Positions 25,684-33,153 of a DNA stretch of 47,443 nucleotides are shown here, one piece after another. The stretch covers positions 254,435 to 301,877 of the forward strand of contig NZ_NZMB01000005.1 of NCBI RefSeq assembly GCF_002694385.1. The letters are read 5' to 3'. The notes below the pieces were generated by a model, which was given only the letters and a program-made list of their open reading frames with translations, was not told the DNA's origin and did not search any database. A program made the position numbers and the translations under genes. This DNA comes from Sneathiella sp. (GTDB lineage Bacteria > Pseudomonadota > Alphaproteobacteria > Sneathiellales > Sneathiellaceae). The stretch's first letter is position 1, and every line of letters begins with the position of its first letter.

Positions 25684-26091
25684 ATGAAGAAGTTTTTCTA
25701 TCTGGCGATGGTGGTGACCATGGCCCTTTTTGTCAGCGGTTGTTTCGGCCGCGTACAGCCGGTTTATAACGTCGATGCCGGTCATGTGCCGATGAAGCTG
25801 CAGGAAGGTTCCGTTGACCGCATTGCCATGGCCATCCGCACGGCGGCCATCAATCGGGGCTGGAGCATCGAAGAGGCGGGGGCTGGCCTGTTCAAGGCGA
25901 CGCTGCACAACCGCAGCCATGTTGCCGTGGTCAATATCCGCTATTCCAAGACGACCTATTCGATCGAATATGTCAGCAGCCAGGATCTGCTGTATGAAAA
26001 TGGCAATATCCATCGCAGCTATAACAAATGGGTCCGGACGCTGGAGAATGACATCAACAAGGAACTGAATAAGGCGTCGCTCACTGCCTGA
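25684..26091 (+). CDS. Small lipoprotein at the head of the APE cluster
   Basis: A 135-residue predicted lipoprotein. The signal peptide ends in the lipobox V-S-G-C with the acylated Cys20. The mature part has a mixed alpha/beta look with the conserved-looking I-R-T-A-A-I-N-R-G-W-S, Y-S-I-E-Y and the C-terminal H-R-S-Y-N-K-W-V-R-T-L segment. GGAGGGG lies seven bases before the ATG at 25684, which fixes the start. It lies seven bases before the chain-length factor gene and so probably belongs to the pigment operon, perhaps as an envelope acceptor or chaperone for the polyene. Function is unknown; similar small lipoproteins also occur outside APE clusters. Confidence 0.75.
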   Translation: MKKFFYLAMVVTMALFVSGCFGRVQPVYNVDAGHVPMKLQEGSVDRIAMAIRTAAINRGWSIEEAGAGLFKATLHNRSHVAVVNIRYSKTTYSIEYVSSQDLLYENGNIHRSYNKWVRTLENDINKELNKASLTA

Positions 26092-26098
26092 TCTGACA

Positions 26099-26842
26099 AT
26101 GGGTGAGGTTGCATTGTCCTTCTCGCTTCAGCGTTGGTCCGCTTGGGCGCCGGGTCTGTATGACCCGGATGCCTGGCGGCAATGGGCGGAAGGCGAGGCG
26201 GGGTTGCCGACAGGGCAGGGGGAAATGCCGGATGTACGGGATTTGCCCGCTGGCCTCCGCCGTCGCCTGTCACGGCTTGGCAAGCTGGCGCTGAGGACGG
26301 CGATGGATATCGATCCTGGCCTTTCTCCGCGGCTTGTCTTCTCGTCGCGCAACGGCAATGTGACCCAGATGCTGGGGCTGCTGGAAAGCCTGGCGCGGGA
26401 GGAGCCCTTGTCTCCCACCGGCTTCGGCATGTCGGTGCATAATTCGCTGGCCGGAATGCTGTCCATCATCAGCAAGAACAGGGAAACCCATACGGCCATT
26501 GCCGCCGGTGGGGAGAGTTTCTGCCTCGGGCTGATCGAGGCACTCACAACCTTGCAGGAAGATCCGTCCTCTCCGGTGCTGTTCTTGCATGCGGATGAAC
26601 CGCTGCCCGAATTTTATGAGCCATATGGTGATGCGGAGGTGCCGCTTGCCGCGCTGGCGTTGCTGATCGCCCCGGCCGATGAGGCGGCAGGGGAAATGTA
26701 TCGCTTCGGTTTTACAGGCGCCGTCGGACGGGAGCATGGCGGTGATCCGCTCACCAGTTTTCTGCGCTTCATGCTGCGAGGGCAGGGGGAATGGCGCTGG
26801 TCGGGGGAGCAGGGAGACTGGTGGTGCCGCCGTCATGTTTGA
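26099..26842 (+). CDS. apeC: APE chain-length factor (beta-ketoacyl synthase-like, ApeC)
   Basis: A 247-residue incomplete ketosynthase homologue (Ketoacyl-synt_2 type). It retains the first half of the thiolase fold around S-S-R-N-G-N-V-T-Q and the G-M-S-V-H-N-S-L-A-G segment, but has no reactive Cys and no catalytic His motifs. Proteins of this kind act as chain-length factor: they dimerise with the active ketosynthase ApeO and shape the tunnel that sets polyene length. It is the first biosynthetic gene and overlaps the acyltransferase gene by eight bases. Confidence 0.85.
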   Translation: MGEVALSFSLQRWSAWAPGLYDPDAWRQWAEGEAGLPTGQGEMPDVRDLPAGLRRRLSRLGKLALRTAMDIDPGLSPRLVFSSRNGNVTQMLGLLESLAREEPLSPTGFGMSVHNSLAGMLSIISKNRETHTAIAAGGESFCLGLIEALTTLQEDPSSPVLFLHADEPLPEFYEPYGDAEVPLAALALLIAPADEAAGEMYRFGFTGAVGREHGGDPLTSFLRFMLRGQGEWRWSGEQGDWWCRRHV

Positions 26843-27608
26843 GAAAATAAACTATGTCTGGCGACTGATCGGAACGGGTATTGCCTTTGCCTGTTTCAGT
26901 TTGGGCGGCGCACTCATGACGTTGTTCGTCTTTCCGCCCATCGCGCTGCTCACGAAAGATGACGAGACGCGCATCCGCCGGGTGCGCCGCGTGATCTATC
27001 ATGCTTTCCGTTTCTTCGTTTTCATGCTGCGGATCGGCGGTATTATCGATTCCCGTTTTCATGGTGCGGAAAAGCTGTCGCAATTGCGCGGCGCGCTCAT
27101 CGTTGCCAATCATCCCGCGCTGCTGGATACGGTTTTCCTGATGTCGCGCATGCCCGATGTGCAATGCATCGTCAAGCATGAGCTGTGGGACAACCCCTAT
27201 CTTGGCGGGGTGATGCGCGCCGCCGGATACATCCGTAATGACGGCGATGCGATGAGCATGATGACGCAATGCGAAAAAGCCCTGGCCAAAGGGCAGAATA
27301 TCCTGATTTTCCCGGAAGGGACGCGGTCCGTCCCCGGGCAGCCGATCCGGTTTCAGCGCGGTTTCGCCAACATAGCAACCCATTTCGAAACGCCGATCCA
27401 GCTTGTCACCATCCTCTGCGATCCGCCGACGCTGGCGAAGGGAAGCCCGTGGTATGCAATCCCTCCCCGTCAGTCGCGTTTTGATATATCATTCGATGAA
27501 CTTCTGGACATGTCCGGCTACTTGAGGCATGAACCGAGGTCAATTAAAGTGCGACGGCTCACCCGGGAGTTGGAGCAATATTATATTGGGAAGCTTTGCC
27601 ATGAGTGA
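26835..27608 (+). CDS. apeD: Lysophospholipid acyltransferase-like protein (ApeD)
   Basis: A 257-residue membrane-associated acyltransferase of the PlsC fold. One or two N-terminal spans (about residues 11-40) precede the H-x4-D motif N-H-P-A-L-L-D (His93, Asp98) and the F-P-E-G-T-R-S motif at 159-165 that binds the glycerol phosphate. In APE clusters this enzyme is thought to attach the polyene or an acyl chain to a membrane glycerolipid. The frame is open from 26679, but only the ATG at 26835 gives the membrane N-terminus, and it overlaps apeC by just eight bases. It overlaps apeE by eight bases as well. Confidence 0.88.
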   Translation: MFEKINYVWRLIGTGIAFACFSLGGALMTLFVFPPIALLTKDDETRIRRVRRVIYHAFRFFVFMLRIGGIIDSRFHGAEKLSQLRGALIVANHPALLDTVFLMSRMPDVQCIVKHELWDNPYLGGVMRAAGYIRNDGDAMSMMTQCEKALAKGQNILIFPEGTRSVPGQPIRFQRGFANIATHFETPIQLVTILCDPPTLAKGSPWYAIPPRQSRFDISFDELLDMSGYLRHEPRSIKVRRLTRELEQYYIGKLCHE

Positions 27609-27870
27609 TTTTGAACTCGAAATCAAAAAGCTGGTGATCGATACTCTCAATCTGGAGGATATCACGCCGGAGGAGATCGACAGCGAGGAACGTCTGTTTG
27701 TGGACGGGCTTGGCCTCGATTCCATTGATGCGCTGGAACTGGGCGTCGCCATTCAGAAGACCTATGGCATCAAGATCAGCGCCAAGAATGATGATTTGAA
27801 AGATCATTTCTCCTCCATTCGCAATCTTGCAAACTTCATCACCGCCGAGCGGAAGGAGATGGGCGCATGA
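27601..27870 (+). CDS. apeE: Acyl carrier protein 1 (ApeE)
   Basis: An 89-residue carrier protein. The phosphopantetheine attachment site is Ser41 in L-G-L-D-S-I-D-A-L-E-L. The rest is acidic and helical, as in type II PKS/FAS carriers. Two carriers are found side by side in APE systems, one for the starter and growing chain and one with a separate loading or transfer role. The next ACP overlaps its stop by four bases. Expression is very likely coupled to the acyltransferase gene. Confidence 0.93.
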   Translation: MSDFELEIKKLVIDTLNLEDITPEEIDSEERLFVDGLGLDSIDALELGVAIQKTYGIKISAKNDDLKDHFSSIRNLANFITAERKEMGA

Positions 27871-28112
27871 CCCGCGAAGACATCTATAACAAGCTCAGCG
27901 AGTATCTGGTGGAAATGTTTGAGGTGCCGCCGGAGCAGATTTCTCCCGACGCGCAGCTTTATGAGGATCTTGACCTTGATTCTATCGACGCGGTGGATCT
28001 GGTGGTCAAATTGCAGGATCTGACCGGCAAGAAAATCCCGCCGGAGGAGTTTCGCACCGTGCGTTCCGTAGGTGACGTGGTGGACCGCGTTCATGCCCTT
28101 CTGGCGGCGTAA
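27867..28112 (+). CDS. apeF: Acyl carrier protein 2 (ApeF)
   Basis: An 81-residue acyl carrier protein with attachment Ser39 in L-D-L-D-S-I-D-A-V-D-L. It differs from the first carrier over most of its length, so it is not a recent duplicate; this supports distinct roles in chain extension. It needs a phosphopantetheinyl transferase encoded outside the window. The next gene starts 20 bases before this stop. Confidence 0.93.
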   Translation: MTREDIYNKLSEYLVEMFEVPPEQISPDAQLYEDLDLDSIDAVDLVVKLQDLTGKKIPPEEFRTVRSVGDVVDRVHALLAA

Positions 28113-28674
28113 AGTCCGGCCGCTGGATCTGCTGCTTGTCCTGATCAGCCTGGCCTACCCGTTTGTCGTCTATTTCGGATTGATGAAATTTTCCCCGCTC
28201 GTCGTGGGGCTGGCGCTGGTTGCCTTTCTGCTGCTGCGCATCGCCCTGCAACGGGGCCGCCGCATCGGCGGCAGGTCTGAAGCCGGGCTGTATCTGTTTA
28301 TCCTTGGTGCCGTTCTGCTGCTTCTGCTGCTTGATGAATTGCTGGCGGTCAAAGCCTATCCGGTCCTGATCAGCCTGTCCTTCGCGGCACTGTTCGGATT
28401 TTCCCTTATTTCGCCACCGCCAATTATCGAGCGGATCGCCCGCGCGATGGAAGGCGAGCTGGATGATCACGCCATCCGCTATACCCGCCGGGTGACGGAG
28501 GCCTGGGTGGTTTTTTTCCTGTTGAATGCAGCCGTCTCCCTCTGGACGGCGTTTTATGCCAGTCTGGAAATATGGACCCTCTATAACGGATTTGTATCCT
28601 ACCTTCTTATCGGTCTGATGTTCGGCGGTGAATATCTGCTGCGCCAGTATGTGAAGCGCCGGAAAGCGGGGTGA
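28093..28674 (+). CDS. apeG: APE-cluster inner-membrane protein, COG4648-like (ApeG)
   Basis: A 193-residue polytopic protein with about five or six hydrophobic helices separated by short Arg-rich loops (R-R-K-V-R-P near the start, R-Q-Y-V-K-R-R-K near the end). It has no catalytic motif. Homologues travel with the AMP ligase and ACP genes in APE and related clusters and are presumed to anchor the synthesis machinery to the membrane. ATG 28093 is favoured over a start at 28072, since it yields a short basic N-terminus; the overlap with apeF is 20 bases. Confidence 0.8.
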   Translation: MPFWRRKVRPLDLLLVLISLAYPFVVYFGLMKFSPLVVGLALVAFLLLRIALQRGRRIGGRSEAGLYLFILGAVLLLLLLDELLAVKAYPVLISLSFAALFGFSLISPPPIIERIARAMEGELDDHAIRYTRRVTEAWVVFFLLNAAVSLWTAFYASLEIWTLYNGFVSYLLIGLMFGGEYLLRQYVKRRKAG

Positions 28675-28677
28675 GAG

Positions 28678-30045
28678 ATGTTTGTTCCCGCCTCAAAACT
28701 GCTGACCTCGGACCGGGATGGAAAGACGCCTGTCGCCTGTCTGGCGGCGGGGCATGTCAAAAGTTTCGCTGATCTTCATGCCGAAACGGCGGACCTTGCC
28801 GCGCGGATCGTGGCACGCGGGCGGCCCCGTCTGGTTCTAGCCTGCCACAGCGGCTATGCCTTTGTCTGCGGCATGCTGGCGGCTTTTCAGGCCGGTTGTC
28901 ATGTCATTGTGCCGCCGAATGTGTTGCCCGGGATGCTGGATCTGTTCGTCAGCGGGGATAGCCCGCTTCTTTCCGATATTGTGGAACAGGACGGGCCGCA
29001 GCAGATGGCGATTGACGGGCGCAGGGGGCGGGAATTTGCTTTCCGCCCGCTCGATCCGGCCGATTGCCGGTTTGATTTCTATACCTCCGGGTCCACGGGG
29101 CTGCCGAAACAGGTCCCCAAAAGTTTGAAGCAGATTGAGGATGAACTGGTTGTCCTGCATGGCTGCTTTGGTGATCGGCTTGCAGGGTCGGCGACCCTCG
29201 GTACGGTCAGCCATCAGCATATTTTCGGCCTTTATTTCAAATGCCTGCTGCCGCTTTGTGAGGGACGGCCGTTTTTTCCGGGCATCTTCGAGATATGGGA
29301 GGAGTTGCTGGCCGCCGCGCCGCGCGCCTGTTCTCTGGTGACCAGCCCGGCGCATCTGACGCGCATCCCGCCTCTCGATCCATTGAGAGGGGAGGACCGC
29401 ATGCCGGTCATTTTCGCGGCGGGCGGGCCGCTGCCCTTTGCGGCGGCGGCGCAGGCGGCGCGGCTGTTTGGGCCGGTACCGACGGAAATTTTCGGCAGCA
29501 CCGAGACCGGCGCCATCGCCTGTCGTCAGCAGATGACAGAGGCAACGCCGTTCCGTCCCCTGCCGGGGGCCGAAACCCGGACCGATGCGGAAGGGCTGCT
29601 GCATGTCCGCGCCGCCTATACGGCAAAAGGCGAGTGGGAAGCGATGAACGATCTCGTCACGCGCTTTGACGATGGGGGATTCCTGCTCACGGGGCGGGCC
29701 AGCCAGTTCGTCAAGATTGAGGGGAAGCGTATTTCCCTGTTGGAAATCGAACAGCATCTCACCAATTCCTCGCTTGTTCGCGATGCGGCCGTTTTCATCC
29801 TTCCGGGTGTGCGCGATACCCTGGTGGCGGTGGTTGAACCGACTACGGCGGGATGGGAGATGCACGCGACACTGGGGGCGTTCCGGCTCGGTCGGGAGTT
29901 GCGCAAGGCGCTATCCGGACATCTGGAAAATGCCGCCCTGCCGCGCCGCTGGCGCTTCGTTGCGCAGTTGCCGCTGAACGCGCAGGGCAAGCGTCAGCAG
30001 ACGGTTCTCAATGAACTGTTTGCAGAGGAAGGGCGGGATAATTAG
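28678..30045 (+). CDS. apeH: APE aryl acid:ACP ligase (AMP-forming, ApeH)
   Basis: A 455-residue adenylating enzyme that activates an aryl acid (4-hydroxybenzoate-like in studied systems) and loads it on the ACP. The A3 motif Y-T-S-G-S-T-G-L-P-K is at 135-144, F-G-S-T-E-T-G-A-I at about 272-280, and the A10 lysine is Lys438 in N-A-Q-G-K-R-Q-Q. It is shorter than usual acyl-CoA ligases because the N-terminal region is compact, as typical for APE ligases. It lies three bases after apeG. No gene that makes the aryl acid is seen in the window. Confidence 0.9.
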   Translation: MFVPASKLLTSDRDGKTPVACLAAGHVKSFADLHAETADLAARIVARGRPRLVLACHSGYAFVCGMLAAFQAGCHVIVPPNVLPGMLDLFVSGDSPLLSDIVEQDGPQQMAIDGRRGREFAFRPLDPADCRFDFYTSGSTGLPKQVPKSLKQIEDELVVLHGCFGDRLAGSATLGTVSHQHIFGLYFKCLLPLCEGRPFFPGIFEIWEELLAAAPRACSLVTSPAHLTRIPPLDPLRGEDRMPVIFAAGGPLPFAAAAQAARLFGPVPTEIFGSTETGAIACRQQMTEATPFRPLPGAETRTDAEGLLHVRAAYTAKGEWEAMNDLVTRFDDGGFLLTGRASQFVKIEGKRISLLEIEQHLTNSSLVRDAAVFILPGVRDTLVAVVEPTTAGWEMHATLGAFRLGRELRKALSGHLENAALPRRWRFVAQLPLNAQGKRQQTVLNELFAEEGRDN

Positions 30046-30057
30046 ACTGAGAAGACC

Positions 30058-30438
30058 ATGCAGAGCACCTCAGAAATAACCTGGTCGGCCAGCCCGACGG
30101 AACCCCGCCTCACAATCGTGCGGCAGGATGGGGATGTGATCGAACTTGCCTTCATGGTGACGGAGGATCTGTTCCAGCTTCAGGGGCACTTCCCGGGGGA
30201 GCCGGTGTTGCCTGGCGTTGCGCAAGTTGACTGGGCGGTGAAATTCGCCCGCCGCTATCTCGGGATGACGGGGGATATCGCCCGCCTCGGCCAGCTTAAA
30301 TTCTCGCAATTGATCGTCGGAGGCAGCCATATCGGACTCAATCTTGATTGGCAGCGGGAGGCGGGACGGCTTCACTTCTCCTACCACAAGGGGGAGGAAG
30401 TCTGCTCTTCCGGCTTTTTCGAGCTGACATCCCCATGA
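30058..30438 (+). CDS. apeI: Hot-dog 3-hydroxyacyl-ACP dehydratase (ApeI)
   Basis: A 126-residue FabZ/FabA-like hot-dog dehydratase. The catalytic His44 lies in the motif G-H-F-P-G-E-P-V-L-P-G-V-A-Q, which is the standard FabZ active-site stretch. In APE synthesis two dehydratases (ApeI and ApeP) remove water from the 3-hydroxyacyl-ACP to leave each double bond, and they may act as a heterodimer. The glycosyl/acyltransferase gene overlaps its stop by four bases. Confidence 0.88.
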   Translation: MQSTSEITWSASPTEPRLTIVRQDGDVIELAFMVTEDLFQLQGHFPGEPVLPGVAQVDWAVKFARRYLGMTGDIARLGQLKFSQLIVGGSHIGLNLDWQREAGRLHFSYHKGEEVCSSGFFELTSP

Positions 30439-32141
30439 GTTTCTCCCTTGCCGCCATTGTCCCGAGCTATAACCACTATCGCCATATCGAGACGGTAATC
30501 GCGGCGCTTCGCAGACAGAATCTGCGGGTTTTCATTATCGACGATGGCAGTGCGGAACCGGCAAAGTCCGCGCTTGCCGCGCTGCATGATCCGGAGAGGG
30601 GCATCACCGTCCATCGTCAGGAGACAAATGGCGGCAAGGGCCAGGCGGTGATGGCGGGCTTCCGCCTTGCCGCGTCGGAAGGTTTCAGCCATGCGTTGCA
30701 GATTGATGCGGACGGGCAGCATGACCTGCATGCCCTGCCGGCGATGATCGAGATTGCGAAGATCCATCCGCACTCCCTGATCAGCGGCGAGCCGGTTTAC
30801 GATGACACCATTCCGCCCGCGCGGAAATTCGCCCGCTGGATCACCCATGTCTGGGTCTGGATCGAGACCCTGTCGATGGAGATCACGGACAGCATGTGCG
30901 GCTATCGCATCTACCCTCTCGCGCCAACCCTCGGGCTGATGGAGAGCGAGCGCATCGGCCATTATATGGATTTCGACACGGAGATCATGGTGCGGCTTCA
31001 CTGGCGGGGCGTCAAGATGCGCATGCTGCCGGTGTCGGTCACCTACCCGCCGGATAACAGCTCGAACTTCCGGATTGGCATGGATAACTGGCTGATCACC
31101 AAAATGCATACCCGTCTTGTCTTCGGGATGTTGTGCCGCTTGCCGATGCTGATACGGCGACGGCGCCGGCGCCGGATGGACGCGGACACGCAGCATTGGG
31201 GGCGGATTGACGAGCGGGGCATGGCATTCGGCCTTAACTTCCTTCTGGCAGCTTACCGGTTGCTGGGGCGTCGTGTCTGCTGGGCCCTGATGCAGCCGGT
31301 GCTGCTCTATTTCTTCCTGACGGGCACTGCTTCGCGCCGCGCCTCCCGCGATTACTGGCGACGAATCTTCTCGATGAAGGCAGAGGCGGGGGAGGTCAGC
31401 CTGTGGCAACTCTGGCGGCATTACCGGTCATTCGGGGCGATGGCGCTGGACCGGCTGGCCGCCTGGCTTGGCCATATCCGGCTTGCGGATCTGGACCGGG
31501 ACGATCTTCTCCGCCTTGATGGCCTTGGCACAGAGGGGCAGGGCATCCTCGTCGTTACCTCGCATCTTGGCAATGTCGATGTGCTGCGGGCGGTTGGCGC
31601 CGCGCGGGGCATTGATAATGTCACCGTCTTTGCCCATACCCGCAATGCCGCCCGCTTCACCGAAATTCTTAACCGCGCCAATCCGGCGGCGGCGGTCAAT
31701 GTCCAGGAGGTGGAGGATATCGGCCCGGCCACGCTGATCGAGCTTCAGGAAAAGCTCCAGGCTGGCAACTGGATTGTGATTGCCGGGGACCGCATCCCGC
31801 TTGGCGAATCGAAACGTATCCGGGTGATGGATTTTCTGGGCGCGCCCGCGCCTTTTTCCGAAGGGGCCTGGCTGATTGCCTCCCTGCTTGGCTGTCCCGT
31901 CTATTCGCTGCATTGCCTGCGCGAGGACGGGAAATTCCGCATCCTGTTTGAAAAGATCACGGACAGGGTTGTGCGCGGCCGTCCGCCCCGCGACGGCCTT
32001 GCCGCGCCGATGGCGGCCTATGTGCAGCAGCTTGAGCAGGGGTGTCTTCGCTATCCCGAGCAATGGTATAATTTTTATGATTTCTGGGCGCTCCCCGGGC
32101 AACGCCTGCGGCCGGAAGAAAAGAATAAGGAAACCCCATGA
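30435..32141 (+). CDS. apeJ: Fused glycosyltransferase family 2 / LpxL-like acyltransferase (ApeJ)
   Basis: A 568-residue two-domain protein. Residues 1-235 form a GT-A glycosyltransferase with I-V-P-S-Y-N, I-I-D-D-G-S and the metal motif D-A-D-G-Q-H-D. A seven-arginine run (241-247) joins it to a C-terminal lysophospholipid/LpxL-type acyltransferase, with S-H-L-G-N-V-D as the H-x4-D site and G-D-R-I-P later. It may build a sugar head group and acylate it with or around the aryl polyene, anchoring the pigment in the outer membrane. An open frame reaches 30348, but ATG 30435 overlaps the dehydratase stop by four bases and begins the GT fold properly. Confidence 0.88.
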   Translation: MSFSLAAIVPSYNHYRHIETVIAALRRQNLRVFIIDDGSAEPAKSALAALHDPERGITVHRQETNGGKGQAVMAGFRLAASEGFSHALQIDADGQHDLHALPAMIEIAKIHPHSLISGEPVYDDTIPPARKFARWITHVWVWIETLSMEITDSMCGYRIYPLAPTLGLMESERIGHYMDFDTEIMVRLHWRGVKMRMLPVSVTYPPDNSSNFRIGMDNWLITKMHTRLVFGMLCRLPMLIRRRRRRRMDADTQHWGRIDERGMAFGLNFLLAAYRLLGRRVCWALMQPVLLYFFLTGTASRRASRDYWRRIFSMKAEAGEVSLWQLWRHYRSFGAMALDRLAAWLGHIRLADLDRDDLLRLDGLGTEGQGILVVTSHLGNVDVLRAVGAARGIDNVTVFAHTRNAARFTEILNRANPAAAVNVQEVEDIGPATLIELQEKLQAGNWIVIAGDRIPLGESKRIRVMDFLGAPAPFSEGAWLIASLLGCPVYSLHCLREDGKFRILFEKITDRVVRGRPPRDGLAAPMAAYVQQLEQGCLRYPEQWYNFYDFWALPGQRLRPEEKNKETP

Positions 32142-32545
32142 TTGCGGCTGAAGTAACCGTCAAATGCCAGTTTTATGACCTCGACCCCATGGGCATTGTC
32201 TGGCATGGCAATTACCCGCGGTTTTTTGAACTGGCGCGCTGCGCCCTGCTGGACAAGCTGGATTATAACTATCAGCAGATGAGCGACAGCGGCTACGCCT
32301 GGCCGATTGTCGATATGCGTATCAAATATATCCGCTCCATCCGCTTTGCCGAGGAAGTGCGGGTGCGGGCGATCCTTGCTGAATATGAAAACCGCCTCAA
32401 GATCAACTATGAAATCAACCATAGGGACACGGGCGAGAAAATCACGCGCGGCTATACCATTCAGGTTGCAGTTGATCAGCGGACGGAGGAAATGCTATTT
32501 CAATCACCACCCGTCCTTTATGATAAAGTGGGATCCCTTTTGTGA
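32138..32545 (+). CDS. apeK: Acyl-CoA/ACP thioesterase, YbgC/4HBT family (ApeK)
   Basis: A 135-residue hot-dog thioesterase. The active-site pattern D-L-D-P-M-G-I-V-W-H-G-N-Y-P-R-F-F-E matches the D-x-D-x-x-G-V-V-Y-H-x-N-Y-x-x-F-x-E signature of YbgC. It may release the polyene chain or edit wrongly loaded carriers. It overlaps both neighbours by four bases (ATGA before, GTGA after). Confidence 0.88.
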   Translation: MIAAEVTVKCQFYDLDPMGIVWHGNYPRFFELARCALLDKLDYNYQQMSDSGYAWPIVDMRIKYIRSIRFAEEVRVRAILAEYENRLKINYEINHRDTGEKITRGYTIQVAVDQRTEEMLFQSPPVLYDKVGSLL

Positions 32546-33153
32546 AACGTCTTTTTTGTCTGCTGCTGCTGTTCCTTGTGAGCGGCCCCGCCGGTCTGGC
32601 CCCTGCTGCGCCGCAAACCCTCAAGGAAGGGGAGGCGTTGATGGGCCGTTTCGAACAGGCGCGGTATCTGCGGGGGTTTGAAAAACCGATCCTGTCAGAA
32701 GGTGTTTTTTTTCTGATGCCGAAATCGTCCCTGATCTGGCAGACGGAAACCCCCTTCTTCAGCCGCATGGTGATTGATGACGAGGGGCTCAGCCAGTCCG
32801 TCGGCGGCGCCGAGGTGACCCGCCTCGGTTTCAAGCAGTTTCCCGGTTTCAAATTGCTGCGCGAGACATTCGAGAACAGTCTCGGCGGTAACTGGCAATC
32901 GCTCGAGGAGCTGGCGGGGGCGAAGCTGATACCGGCGGCCGATGGCAAATTCTCCTTGCGCTTCACGCCCCAGGCAAGCGGGCTGAACCTGCCTTTTGCC
33001 TATCTCAATTTCTCCATCGGCGACTTTCTCGAAATGGTGGAAATTGTCAAAAGCAATGGCGATCGGGATGTGATCAGCTTCTCTGAGCAGCGCATCGCCC
33101 CGGTTGAAGAGGTGAAGGCGGCGGCGCAGAGCGCCCGGAGTGCGCAACCGTGA
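32542..33153 (+). CDS. apeL: LolA-like periplasmic lipoprotein carrier (ApeL)
   Basis: A 203-residue LolA-fold protein with a signal peptide cut after about residue 23 (hydrophobic L-L-L-L-F-L-V core, then P-A-A-P-Q). The body resembles outer-membrane lipoprotein carriers: G-R-F-E-Q-A-R-Y-L-R-G-F, P-S-K-S-S-L-I-W-Q-T-E-T-P-F. It likely carries the lipid-linked polyene across the periplasm, in tandem with the MMPL pump. Start is GTG, overlapping the thioesterase stop by four bases. Most hydrophobic-pocket residues cannot be judged by eye. Confidence 0.85.
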   Translation: MKRLFCLLLLFLVSGPAGLAPAAPQTLKEGEALMGRFEQARYLRGFEKPILSEGVFFLMPKSSLIWQTETPFFSRMVIDDEGLSQSVGGAEVTRLGFKQFPGFKLLRETFENSLGGNWQSLEELAGAKLIPAADGKFSLRFTPQASGLNLPFAYLNFSIGDFLEMVEIVKSNGDRDVISFSEQRIAPVEEVKAAAQSARSAQP

